From: Crossaster papposus
Taxonomy: Eukaryota; Echinodermata; Asteroidea; Velatida; Solasteridae
Reading direction: 5' to 3'
DNA: 64,000 nt
NCBI GenBank assembly: GCA_037893245.1
Contig: JBAIAA010000606.1
Coordinates: 744,001 to 808,000 of the forward strand
Shown here: one piece after another, positions 31,593 through 44,519 of the stretch
Position numbering within the stretch: position 1 is the stretch's first letter
Layout of the letters: each line of letters opens with the position of its first letter
The notes under the pieces: generated by a model
Database searches by the model: none
Seen by the model: only the letters and a program-made list of their open reading frames with translations
What the model was told of the DNA's origin: nothing
Position numbers and translations under genes: made by a program

Positions 31593-33951
31593 TATTTCGA
31601 TTTTCTGAAAATTTTAACGTTAACACACGCGTTTCAAATTCGCCATAGGTTTGTGCACACAATCCCAGCCCACAAATAAGGGCATGAAGGAAAGCATGCC
31701 CCGGGAAGGGGCTGGGTGTTAGGAGATAGAGGGGGGCCTCCAGGAATGGCAAAATTAGCAATTTGACCCGGGGCATGCTTTGTTAGTATTTTATTTCGAT
31801 TTTCTGAAAATTGTAACGTTAACACACGCGTTTCAAATTCGCCATAGGTTTGTGCACACAATACCCGCCCACAAATAAGGGCATGAAGGAAAGCATGCCC
31901 CGGGAAGGGGCTGGGTGTTAGGAGATAGAGGGGGGCCTCCAAGAATGGCAAAATTAGCAATTTGACCCGGGGCATGCTTTGTTAGTATTTTATTTCGATT
32001 TTCTGAAAATTGTAACGTTAACACACGCGTTTCAAATTCGCCATATGTTTGTGCACACAATCCCCGCCCACAAATAAGGGCATGAAGGAAAGCATGCCCC
32101 GGGAAGGGGCTGTGTGTTACGAGATAGAGGGGGGCCTCCAGAAATGGCAAAATTAGCAATTTGACCCGGGGCATGCTTTGTTAGTATTTTATTTCGATTT
32201 TCTGAACATTTTAACGTTAACACACGCGTTTCAAATTCGCCATAGGTTTGTGCACACAATCCCCGCCCACAAATAAGGGCATGAAGGAAAGCATGCCCCG
32301 GGAAGGGGCTGGGTGTTAGGACATAGAGGGGGGCCTCCAGGAATGGCAAAATTAGCAATTTGACCCGGGGCATGCTTTGTTAGTATTTTATTTCGATTTT
32401 CTGAAAATTGTAACGTTAACACACGCGTTTCAAATTCGCCATAGGTTTGTGCACACAATCCCCGCCCACAAATAAGGGCATGAAGGAAAGCATGCCCCGG
32501 GAAGGGGCTGGGTGTTAGGAGATAGAAGGGGGCCTCCAGGAATGGCAAAATTTGCAATTTGACCAGGGGGATGCTTTGTTAGTATTTTATTTCGATTTTC
32601 TGAAAATTTTAACGTTAACACACGCGTTTCAAATTCGCCATAGGTTTGTGCACACAATCCCCGCCCACAAATAAGGGCATGAAGGAAAGCATGCCCCGGG
32701 AAGGGGCTGGGTGTTAGGAGATAGAGGGGGGCCTCCAGGAATGGCAAAATTAGCAATTCGACCCGGGGCATGCTTTGTTAATATTTTATTTCGATTTTCT
32801 GAAAATTTTAACGTTAACACACGCGTTTCAAATTCGCCATAGGTTTGTGCACACAATCCCAGCCCACAAATAAGGGCATGAAGGAAAGCATGCCCCGGGA
32901 AGGGGCTGGGTGTTAGGAGATAGAGGGGGGCCTCCAGGAATGGCAAAATTAGCAATTTGACCCGGGGCATGCTTTGTTAGTATTTTATTTCGATTTTCTG
33001 AAAATTGTAACGTTAACACACGCGTTTCAAATTCGCCATAGGTTTGTGCACACAATACCCGCCCACAAATAAGGGCATGAAGGAAAGCATGCCCCGGGAA
33101 GGGGCTGGGTGTTAGGAGATAGAGGGGGGCCTCCAGGAATGGCAAAATTAGCAATTTGACCCGGGGCATGCTTTGTTAGTATTTTATTTCGATTTTCTGA
33201 AAATTTTAACGTTAACACACGCGTTTCAAATTCGCCATATGTTTGTGCACACAATCCCCGCCCACAAATAAGGGCATGAAGGAAAGCATGCCCCGGGAAG
33301 GGGCTGTGTGTTACGAGATAGAGGGGGGCCTCCAGAAATGGCAAAATTAGCAATTTGACCCGGGGCATGCTTTGTTAGTATTTTATTTCGATTTTCTGAA
33401 CATTTTAACGTTAACACACGCTTTTCAAATTCGCCATAGGTTTGTGCACACAATCCCCGCCCACAAATAAGGGCATGAAGGAAAGCATGCCCCGGGAAGG
33501 GGCTGGGTGTTAGGACATAGAGGGGGGCCTCCAGGAATGGCAAAATTAGCAATTTGACCCGGGGCATGCTTTGTTAGTATTTTATTTCGATTTTCTGAAA
33601 ATTGTAACGTTAACACACGCGTTTCAAATTCGCCATAGGTTTGTGCACACAATCCCCGCCCACAAATAAGGGCATGAAGGAAAGCATGCCCCGGGAAGGG
33701 GCTGGGTGTTAGGAGATAGAAGGGGGCCTCCAGGAATGGCAAAATTTGCAATTTGACCAGGGGGATGCTTTGTTAGTATTTTATTTCGATTTTCTGAAAA
33801 TTTTAACGTTAACACACGCGTTTCAAATTCGCCATAGGTTTGTGCACACAATCCCCGCCCACAAATAAGGGCATGAAGGAAAGCATGCCCCGGGAAGGGG
33901 CTGGGTGTTAGGAGATAGAGGGGGGCCTCCAGGAATGGCAAAATTAGCAAT
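31593..33951. repeat. Six-monomer (1194-bp) tandem duplication in array C
   Basis: About 31,593-32,757 recurs at about 32,787-33,951, offset 1194 bp (6 x 199). Shared markers in order are CAATCCCAGCCCAC, CAATACCCGCCC, CCATATGTTTG with GTGTGTTACGAG, GTTAGGACATAG, and GATAGAAGGGGGCC with GACCAGGGGGATGC. A few substitutions separate the copies, for example CCAAGAATGG versus CCAGGAATGG and CACGCGTTTC versus CACGCTTTTC. Confidence 0.85.
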
Positions 33952-35590
33952 TTGACCCGGGGCATGCTTTGTTAGTATTTTATTTCGATTTTCTGAAAAT
34001 GTTAACGTTAACACACGCGTTTCAAATTCGCCATAGGTTTGTGCACACAATCCCCGCCCACAAATAAGGGCATGAAGGAAAGCATGCCCCGGGAAGGGGC
34101 TGGGTGTTAGGAGATAGAGGGGGGCCTCCAGGAATGGCAAAATTAGCAATTCGACCCGGGGCATGCTTTGTTAATATTTTATTTCGATTTTCTGAAAATT
34201 TTAACGTTAACACACGCGTTTCAAATTCGCCATAGGTTTGTGCACACAATCCCCGCCCACAAATAAGGGCATGAAGGAAAGCATGCCCCGGGAAGGGGCT
34301 GGGTGTTAGGAGATAGAGGGGGGCCTCCAGGAATGGCAACATTAGCAATTTGACCCGGGGCATGCTTTGTTAGTATTTTATTTCGATTTTTTGAAAATTG
34401 TAACGTTAACACACGCGTTTCAAATTCGCCATAGGTTTGTGCACACAATCCCCGCCCACAAATAAGGGCATGAAGGAAAGCATGCCCCGGGAAGGGGCTG
34501 GGTGTTAGAAGATAGAGGGGGGCCTCCAGGAATGGCAAAATTAGCAATTTGACCCGGGGCATGCTTTGTTAGTATTTTATTTCGATTGTCTGAAAATGTT
34601 AACGTTAACACACGCGTTTCAAATTCGCCATAGGTTTGTGCACACAATCCACGCCCACAAATAAGGGCATGAAGGAAAGCATGCCCCGGGAAGGGGCTGG
34701 GTGTTAGGAGATAGAAGGGGGCCTCCAGGAATGGCAAAATTTGCAATTTGACCAGGGGGATGCTTTGTTAGTATTTTATTTCGATTTTCTGAAAATGTTA
34801 ACGTTAACACACGCGTTTCAAATTCGCCATAGGTTTGTGCACACAATCCCCGCCCACAAATAAGGGCATGAAGGAAAGCATGCCCCGGGAAGGGGCTGGG
34901 TGTTAGGAGATAGAGGGGGGCCTCCAGGAATGGCAAAATTAGCAATTTGACCCGGGGCATGCTTTGTTAGTATTTTATTTCGATTTTCTGAAAATGTTAA
35001 CGTTAACACACGCGTTTCAAATTCGCCATAGGTTTGTGCACACAATCCCCGCCCACAAATAAGGGCATGAAGGAAAGCATGCCCCGGGAAGGGGCTGGGT
35101 GTTAGGAGATAGAGGGGGGCCTCCAGGAATGGCAAAATTAGCAATTCGACCCGGGGCATGCTTTGTTAATATTTTATTTCGATTTTCTGAAAATTTTAAC
35201 GTTAACACACGCGTTTCAAATTCGCCATAGGTTTGTGCACACAATCCCCGCCCACAAATAAGGGCATGAAGGAAAGCATGCCCCGGGAAGGGGCTGGGTG
35301 TTAGGAGATAGAGGGGGGCCTCCAGGAATGGCAACATTAGCAATTTGACCCGGGGCATGCTTTGTTAGTATTTTATTTCGATTTTTTGAAAATTGTAACG
35401 TTAACACACGCGTTTCAAATTCGCCATAGGTTTGTGCACACAATCCCCGCCCACAAATAAGGGCATGAAGGAAAGCATGCCCCGGGAAGGGGCTGGGTGT
35501 TAGAAGATAGAGGGGGGCCTCCAGGAATGGCAAAATTAGCAATTTGACCCGGGGCATGCTTTGTTAGTATTTTATTTCGATTGTCTGAAA
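33800..35590. repeat. Five-monomer (995-bp) tandem duplication in array C
   Basis: Monomers from about 33,800 to 34,590 recur at an offset of 995 bp (5 x 199). Markers are CAATTCGACCC with TTGTTAATATTT (34,151 and 35,146), GGCAACATTAGC (34,337 and 35,332), CGATTTTTTGAAAATTG and GTTAGAAGATAG. Some of the same markers return further right (37,335, 38,927), so this block seeded later expansions. Confidence 0.8.
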
Positions 35591-37160
35591 ATTTTAACGT
35601 TAACACACGCGTTTCAAATTCGCCATAGGTTTGTGCACACAATCCCCGCCCACAAATAAGGGCATGAAGGAAAGCATGCCCCGGGAAGGGGCTGGGTGTT
35701 AGGAGATAGAGGGGGGCCTCCAGGAATTGCAAAATTAGCAATTTGACCCGGGCATGCTTTGTTAGTATTTTATTTAGATTTTCTGAACATTTTAACGTTA
35801 ACACACGCTTTTCAAATTCGCCATAGGTTTGTGCACACAATCCCCGCCCACAAATAAGGGCATGAAGGAAAGCATGCCCCGGGAAGGGGCTGGGTGTTAG
35901 GAGATAGAGGGGGGCCTCCAGGAATGGCAAAATTAGCAATTTGACCCGGGGCATGCTTTGTTAGTATTTTATTTATATTTTCTGAAAATGTTAACGTTAA
36001 CACACGCGTTTCAAATTCGCCATAGGTTTGTGCACACAATCCCCGCCCACAAATAAGGGCATAAAGGAAAGCATGCCCCGGGAAGGGGCTGGGTGTTAGG
36101 AGATAGAGGGGGGCCTCCAGGAATGGCAAAATTAGCAATTTGACCCGGGGCATGCTTTGTTAGTATTTTATTTCGATTTTCTGAAAATTGTAACGTTAAC
36201 ACACGCGTTTCAAATTCGCCATAGGTTTGTGCACACAATCCCCGCCCACAAATAAGGGCATGAAGGAAAGCATGCCCCGGGAAGGGGCTGGGTGTTAGGA
36301 GATAGAGAGGGGGCCTCCAGGAATGGCAAAATTAGCAATTTGACCCGGGGCATGCTTTGTTAGTATTTTATTTCGATTGTCTGAAAATTTTAACGTTAAC
36401 ACACGCGTTTCAAATTCGCCATAGGTTTGTGCACACAATCCCCGCCCACAAATAAGGGCATGAAGGAAAGCATGCCCCGGGAAGGGGCTGGGTGTTAGGA
36501 GATAGAGGGGGGCCTCCAGGAATTGCAAAATTAGCAATTTGACCCGGGCATGCTTTGTTAGTATTTTATTTAGATTTTCTGAACATTTTAACGTTAACAC
36601 ACGCTTTTCAAATTCGCCATAGGTTTGTGCACACAATCCCCGCCCACAAATAAGGGCATGAAGGAAAGCATGCCCCGGGAAGGGGCTGGGTGTTAGGAGA
36701 TAGAGGGGGGCCTCCAGGAATGGCAAAATTAGCAATTTGACCCGGGGCATGCTTTGTTAGTATTTTATTTATATTTTCTGAAAATGTTAACGTTAACACA
36801 CGCGTTTCAAATTCGCCATAGGTTTGTGCACACAATCCCCGCCCACAAATAAGGGCATAAAGGAAAGCATGCCCCGGGAAGGGGCTGGGTGTTAGGAGAT
36901 AGAGGGGGGCCTCCAGGAATGGCAAAATTAGCAATTTGACCCGGGGCATGCTTTGTTAGTATTTTATTTCGATTTTCTGAAAATTGTAACGTTAACACAC
37001 GCGTTTCAAATTCGCCATAGGTTTGTGCACACAATCCCCGCCCACAAATAAGGGCATGAAGGAAAGCATGCCCCGGGAAGGGGCTGGGTGTTAGGAGATA
37101 GAGGGGGGGCCTCCAGGAATGGCAAAATTTGCAATTTGACCCGGGGCATGCTTTGTTAGT
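35590..37160. repeat. Four-monomer (796-bp) tandem duplication with a one-base-deleted monomer
   Basis: A block containing the deletion GACCCGGGCATGC (one G lost), TTATTTAGATTTTCTGAAC, CACGCTTTTCAAATTC, TTATTTATATTTTCTG and GGGCATAAAGGAAAG occurs near 35,750-36,250 and again 796 bp downstream. A third copy lies about 3782 bp further on (near 40,325). The deletion shortens one monomer to 198 bp. One-base gains in the G tract nearby (GATAGAGAGGGGGCC near 36,302 and a G7 tract near 37,102) restore the phase. Confidence 0.78.
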
Positions 37161-40100
37161 ATTTTATTTCGATTTTCTGAAAATGTTAACGTTAACACAC
37201 GCGTTTCAAATTCGCCATAGGTTTGTGCACACAATCCCCGCCCACAAATAAGGGCATGAAGGAAAGCATGCCCCGGGAAGGGGCTGGGTGTTAGGAGATA
37301 GAGGGGGGCCTCCAGGAATGGCAAAATTAGCAATTCGACCCGGGGCATGCTTTGTTAATATTTTATTTCGATTTTCTGAAAATTTTAACGTTAACACACG
37401 CGTTTCAAATTCGCCATAGGTTTGTGCACACAATCCCCGCCCACAAATAAGGGCATGAAGGAAAGCATGCCCCGGGAACGGGCTGGGTGTTAGGAGATAG
37501 AGGGGGGCCTCCAGGAATGGCAACATTAGCAATTTGACCCGGGGCATGCTTTGTTAGTATTTTATTTCGATTTTTTGAAAATTGTAACGTTAACACACGC
37601 GTTTCAAATTCGCCATAGGTTTGTGCACACAATCCCCGCCCACAAATAAGGGCATGAAGGAAAGCATGCCCCGGGAAGGGGCTGGGTGTTAGAAGATAGA
37701 GGGGGGCCTCCAGGAATGGCAAAATTAGCAATTTGACCCGGGGCATGCTTTGTTAGTATTTTATTTCGATTGTCTGAAAATTTTAACGTTAACACACGCG
37801 TTTCAAATTCGCCATAGGTTTGTGCACACAATCCCCGCCCACAAATAAGGGCATGAAGGAAAGCATGCCCCGGGAAGGGGCTGCGTGTTAGGAGATAGAG
37901 GGGGGCCTCCAGGAATTGCAAAATTAGCAATTTGACCCGGGGCATGCTTTGTTAGTATTTTATTTAGATTTTCTGAACATTTTAACGTTAACACACGCGT
38001 TTCAAATTCGCCATAGGTTTGTGCACACAATCCCCGCCCACAAATAAGGGCATGAAGGAAAGCATGCCCCGGGAAGGGGCTGGGTGTTAGGAGATAGAGG
38101 GGGGCCTCCAGGAATGGCAAAATTAGCAATTTGACCCGGGGCATGCTTTGTTAGTATTTTATTTATATTTTCTGAAAATTTTAACGTTAACACACGCGTT
38201 TCAAATTCGCCATAGGTTTGTGCACACAATCCCCGCCCACAAATAAGGGCATGAAGGAAAGCATGCCCCGGGAAGGGGCTGGGTGTTAGGAGATAGAGGG
38301 GGGCCTCCAGGAATGGCAAAATTAGCAATTTGACCCGGGGCATGCTTTGTTAGTATTTTATTTATATTTTCTGAAAATGTTAACGTTAACACACGCGTTT
38401 CAAATTCGCCATAGGTTTGTGCACACAATCCCCGCCCACAAATAAGGGCATAAAGGAAAGCATGCCCCGGGAAGGGGCTGGGTGTTAGGAGATAGAGGGG
38501 GGCCTCCAGGAATGGCAAAATTAGCAATTTGACCCGGGGCATGCTTTGTTAGTATTTTATTTCGATTTTCTGAAAATTGTAACGTTAACACACGCGTTTC
38601 AAATTCGCCATAGGTTTGTGCACACAATCCCCGCCCACAAATAAGGGCATGAAGGAAAGCATGCCCCGGGAAGGGGCTGGGTGTTAGGAGATAGAGGGGG
38701 GCCTCCAGGAATGGCAAAATTTGCAATTTGACCCGGGGCATGCTTTGTTAGTATTTTATTTCGATTTTCTGAAAATGTTAACGTTAACACACGCGTTTCA
38801 AATTCGCCATAGGTTTGTGCACACAATCCCCGCCCACAAATAAGGGCATGAAGGAAAGCATGCCCCGGGAAGGGGCTGGGTGTTAGGAGATAGAGGGGGG
38901 CCTCCAGGAATGGCAAAATTAGCAATTCGACCCGGGGCATGCTTTGTTAATATTTTATTTCGATTTTCTGAAAATTTTAACGTTAACACACGCGTTTCAA
39001 ATTCGCCATAGGTTTGTGCACACAATCCCCGCCCACAAATAAGGGCATGAAGGAAAGCATGCCCCGGGAACGGGCTGGGTGTTAGGAGATAGAGGGGGGC
39101 CTCCAGGAATGGCAACATTAGCAATTTGACCCGGGGCATGCTTTGTTAGTATTTTATTTCGATTTTTTGAAAATTGTAACGTTAACACACGCGTTTCAAA
39201 TTCGCCATAGGTTTGTGCACACAATCCCCGCCCACAAATAAGGGCATGAAGGAAAGCATGCCCCGGGAAGGGGCTGGGTGTTAGAAGATAGAGGGGGGCC
39301 TCCAGGAATGGCAAAATTAGCAATTTGACCCGGGGCATGCTTTGTTAGTATTTTATTTCGATTGTCTGAAAATTTTAACGTTAACACACGCGTTTCAAAT
39401 TCGCCATAGGTTTGTGCACACAATCCCCGCCCACAAATAAGGGCATGAAGGAAAGCATGCCCCGGGAAGGGGCTGCGTGTTAGGAGATAGAGGGGGGCCT
39501 CCAGGAATTGCAAAATTAGCAATTTGACCCGGGGCATGCTTTGTTAGTATTTTATTTAGATTTTCTGAACATTTTAACGTTAACACACGCGTTTCAAATT
39601 CGCCATAGGTTTGTGCACACAATCCCCGCCCACAAATAAGGGCATGAAGGAAAGCATGCCCCGGGAAGGGGCTGGGTGTTAGGAGATAGAGGGGGGCCTC
39701 CAGGAATGGCAAAATTAGCAATTTGACCCGGGGCATGCTTTGTTAGTATTTTATTTATATTTTCTGAAAATTTTAACGTTAACACACGCGTTTCAAATTC
39801 GCCATAGGTTTGTGCACACAATCCCCGCCCACAAATAAGGGCATGAAGGAAAGCATGCCCCGGGAAGGGGCTGGGTGTTAGGAGATAGAGGGGGGCCTCC
39901 AGGAATGGCAAAATTAGCAATTTGACCCGGGGCATGCTTTGTTAGTATTTTATTTCGATTTTCTGAAAATTGTAACGTTAACACACGCGTTTCAAATTCG
40001 CCATAGGTTTGTGCACACAATCCCCGCCCACAAATAAGGGCATGAAGGAAAGCATGCCCCGGGAAGGGGCTGGGTGTTAGGAGATAGAGGGGGGGCCTCC

Positions 40101-41560
40101 AGGAATGGCAAAATTAGCAATTTGACCCGGGGCATGCTTTGTTAGTATTTTATTTCGATTGTCTGAAAATTTTAACGTTAACACACGCGTTTCAAATTCG
40201 CCATAGGTTTGTGCACACAATCCCCGCCCACAAATAAGGGCATGAAGGAAAGCATGCCCCGGGAAGGGGCTGGGTGTTAGGAGATAGAGGGGGGCCTCCA
40301 GGAATTGCAAAATTAGCAATTTGACCCGGGCATGCTTTGTTAGTATTTTATTTAGATTTTCTGAACATTTTAACGTTAACACACGCTTTTCAAATTCGCC
40401 ATAGGTTTGTGCACACAATCCCCGCCCACAAATAAGGGCATGAAGGAAAGCATGCCCCGGGAAGGGGCTGGGTGTTAGGAGATAGAGGGGGGCCTCCAGG
40501 AATGGCAAAATTAGCAATTTGACCCGGGGCATGCTTTGTTAGTATTTTATTTATATTTTCTGAAAATGTTAACGTTAACACACGCGTTTCAAATTCGCCA
40601 TAGGTTTGTGCACACAATCCCCGCCCACAAATAAGGGCATAAAGGAAAGCATGCCCCGGGAAGGGGCTGGGTGTTAGGAGATAGAGGGGGGCCTCCAGGA
40701 ATGGCAAAATTAGCAATTTGACCCGGGGCATGCTTTGTTAGTATTTTATTTCGATTTTCTGAAAATTGTAACGTTAACACACGCGTTTCAAATTCGCCAT
40801 AGGTTTGTGCACACAATCCCCGCCCACAAATAAGGGCATGAAGGAAAGCATGCCCCGGGAAGGGGCTGGGTGTTAGAAGATAGAGGGGGGCCTCCAGGAA
40901 TGGCAAAATTAGCAATTTGACCCGGGGCATGCTTTGTTAGTATTTTATTTCGATTGTCTGAAAATTTTAACGTTAACACACGCGTTTCAAATTCGCCATA
41001 GGTTTGTGCACACAATCCCCGCCCACAAATAAGGGCATGAAGGAAAGCATGCCCCGGGAAGGGGCTGCGTGTTAGGAGATAGAGGGGGGCCTCCAGGAAT
41101 TGCAAAATTAGCAATTTGACCCGGGGCATGCTTTGTTAGTATTTTATTTAGATTTTCTGAACATTTTAACGTTAACACACGCGTTTCAAATTCGCCATAG
41201 GTTTGTGCACACAATCCCCGCCCACAAATAAGGGCATGAAGGAAAGCATGCCCCGGGAAGGGGCTGGGTGTTAGGAGATAGAGGGGGGCCTCCAGGAATG
41301 GCAAAATTAGCAATTTGACCCGGGGCATGCTTTGTTAGTATTTTATTTATATTTTCTGAAAATTTTAACGTTAACACACGCGTTTCAAATTCGCCATAGG
41401 TTTGTGCACACAATCCCCGCCCACAAATAAGGGCATGAAGGAAAGCATGCCCCGGGAAGGGGCTGGGTGTTAGGAGATAGAGGGGGGCCTCCAGGAATGG
41501 CAAAATTAGCAATTTGACCCGGGGCATGCTTTGTTAGTATTTTATTTCGATTTTCTGAAA
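37160..41560. repeat. Eight-monomer (1592-bp) higher-order repeat in array C
   Basis: A set of consecutive monomers starting near 37,206 recurs at 38,798, and its later monomers recur again at about 40,788, each step 1592 bp (8 x 199). Markers in order are CAATTCGACCC, GGGAACGGGCTGGG with GGCAACATTAGC, GTTAGAAGATAG with CGATTGTCTGAAAATTT, GGGCTGCGTGTTAGG with CAGGAATTGCAAAATTAGC, and TTATTTATATTTTCTG. A related monomer pair appears at 42,579, nine monomers later, so copies are not all in one register. Confidence 0.8.
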
Positions 41561-41759
41561 ATTGTAACGTTAACACACGCGTTTCAAATTCGCCATAGGT
41601 TTGTGCACACAATCCCCGCCCACAAATAAGGGCATGAAGGAAAGCATGCCCCGGGAAGGGGCTGGGTGTTAGGAGATAGAGGGGGGCCTCCAGGAATGGC
41701 AATATTAGCAATTTGACCCGGGTCATGCTTTGTTAGTATTTTATTTCGATTTTCTGAAA

Positions 41760-44320
41760 ATTGTAACGTTAACACACGCGTTTCAAATTCGCCATAGGTT
41801 TGTGCACACAATCCCCGCCCACAAATAAGGGCATGAAGGAAAGCATGCCCCGGGAAGGGGCTGGGTGTTACGAGATAGAGGGGGGCCTCCAGGAATGGCA
41901 AAATTAGCAATTTGACCCGGGGCATGCTTTGTTATTATTTTATTTAGATTTTCTGAACATTTTAACGTTAACACACGCGTTTCAAATTCGCCACAGGTTT
42001 GTGCACACAATCCCCGCCCACAAATAAGGGCATGAAGGAAAGCATGCCCCGGGAAGGGGCTGGGTGTTAGGAGATAAAGGGGGGCCTCCAGGATTGGCAA
42101 AATTAGCAATTTGACCCGGGGCATGCTTTGTTAGTATTTTATTTCGATTTTCTGAAAATGTTAACGTTAACACACGCGTTTCAAATTCGCCATAGGTTTG
42201 TGCACACAATCCCCGCCCACAAATAAGGGCATGAAGGAAAGCATGCCCCGGGAAGGGGCTGGGTGTTAGGAGATAGAGGGGGGCCTCCAGGAATGGTAAA
42301 ATTAGCAATTTGACCCGGGGCATGCTTTGTTAGTATTTTATTTCGATTTTCTGAAAATTTTAACGTTAACACACGCGTTTCAAATTCGCCATAGGTTTGT
42401 GCACACAATCCCCACCCACAAATAAGGGCATTAAGGAAAGCATGCCCCGGGAAGGGGCTGGGTGTTAGGAGATAGAGGGGGGCCTCCAGGAATGGCAACA
42501 TTAGCAATTTGACCCGGGGCATGCTTTGTTAGTATTTTATTTCGATTTTCTGAAAATATTAACGTTAACACACGCGTTTCAAATTCGCCATAGGTTTGTG
42601 CACACAATCCCCGCCCACAAATAAGGGCATGAAGGAAAGCATGCCCCGGGAAGGGGCTGGGTGTTAGGAGATAGAGGGGGGCCTCCAGGAATGGCAAAAT
42701 TAGCAATTTGACCCGGGGCATGCTTTGTTAGTATTTTATTTCGATTTTCTGAAAATGTTAACGTTAACACACGCGTTTCAAATTCGCCATAGGTTTGTGC
42801 ACACAATCCCCGCCCACAAATAAGGGCATGAAGGAAAGCATGCCCCGGGAAGGGGCTGCGTGTTAGGAGATAGAGGGGGGCCTCCAGGAATTGCAAAATT
42901 AGCAATTTGACCCGGGGCATGCTTTGTTAGTATTTTATTTAGATTTTCTGAACATTTTAACGTTAACACACGCGTTTCAAATTCGCCATAGGTTTGTGCA
43001 CCCAATCCCCGCCCACAAATAAGGGCATGAAGGAAAGCATGCCCCGGGAAGGGGCTGGGTGTTAGGAGATAGAGGGGGGCCTCCAGGAATGGCAAAATTA
43101 GCAATTTGACCCGGGGCATGCTTTGTTAGTATTTTATTTATATTTTCTGACAATTTTAACGTTAACACACGCGTTTCAAATTCGCCATAGGTTTGTGCAC
43201 ACAATCCCCGCCCACAAATAAGGGCATGAAGGAAAGCATGCCCCGGGAAGGGGCTGGGTGTTAGGAGATAGAGGGGGGCCTCCAGGAATGGCAAAATTTG
43301 CAATTTGACCCGGGGCATGCTTTGTTAGTATTTTATTTCGATTTTCTGAAAATTGTAACGTTAACACACGCGTTTCAATTTCGCCATAGGTTTGTGCACA
43401 CAATCCCCGCCAACAAATAAGGGCATGAAGGAAAGCATGCCCCGGGAAGGGGCTGGGTGTTACGAGATAGAGGGGGGCCTCCAGGAATGGCAAAATTAGC
43501 AATTTGACCCGGGGCATGCTTTGTTAGTATTTTATTTAGATTTTCTGAAAATTTTAACGTTAACACACGCGTTTCAAATTCGCCACAGGTTTGTGCACAC
43601 AATCCCCGCCCACAAATAAGGGCATGAAGGAAAGCATGCCCCGGGAAGGGGCTGGGTGTTAGGAGATAAAGGGGGGCCTCCAGGATTGGCAAAATTAGCA
43701 ATTTGACCCGGGGCATGCTTTGTTAGTATTTTATTTCGATTTTCTGAAAATGTTAACGTTAACACACGCGTTTCAAATTCGCCATAGGTTTGTGCACACA
43801 ATCCCCGCCCACAAATAAGGGCATGAAGGAAAGCATGCCCCGGGAAGGGGCTGGGTGTTAGGAGATAGAGGGGGGCCTCCAGGAATGGTAAAATTAGCAA
43901 TTTGACCCGGGGCATGCTTTGTTAGTATTTTATTTCGATTTTCTGAAAATTTTAACGTTAACACACGCGTTTCAAATTCGCCATAGGTTTGTGCACACAA
44001 TCCCCACCCACAAATAGGGGCATTAAGGAAAGCATGCCCCGGGAAGGGGCTGGGTGTTAGGAGATAGAGGGGGGCCTCCAGGAATGGCAACATTAGCAAT
44101 TTGACCCGGGGCATGCTTTGTTAGTATTTTATTTCGATTTTCTGAAAATATTAACGTTAACACACGCGTTTCAAATTCGCCATAGGTTTGTGCACACAAT
44201 CCCCGCCCACAAATAAGGGCATGAAGGAAAGCATGCCCCGGGAAGGGGCTGGGTGTTAGGAGATAGAGGGGGGCCTCCAGGAATGGCAAAATTAGCAATT
44301 TGACCCGGGGCATGCTTTGT
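41760..44320. repeat. Second 1592-bp higher-order repeat in array C
   Basis: Monomers from about 41,780 to 42,720 recur from about 43,372 to 44,312 at an offset of 1592 bp. Markers are CGCCACAGGTTTG with GAGATAAAGGGGGG and CCAGGATTGG, GGAATGGTAAAATTAG, CAATCCCCACCCAC with GGGCATTAAGG, and CTGAAAATATTAACG. Private changes such as CAAATAGGGGCATTAAGG (near 44,015) are confined to one copy. Confidence 0.78.
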
Positions 44321-44519
44321 TAGTATTTTATTTCGATTTTCTGAAAATGTTAACGTTAACACACGCGTTTCAAATTCGCCATAGGTTTGTGCACACAATC
44401 CCCGCCCACAAATAAGGGCATGAAGGAAAGCATGCCCCGGGAAGGGGCTGGGTGTTAGGAGATAGAGGGGGGCCTCCAGGAATGGCAAAATTAGCAATTT
44501 GACCCGGGGCATGCTTTGT

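Noticed and set aside
32750-32765. Pol III B-box in C monomers reading CAATTCGACCC
   Set aside because: The match is imperfect, exists only in a minority of monomers (consensus is CAATTTGACCC), and I saw no A-box at a suitable distance.
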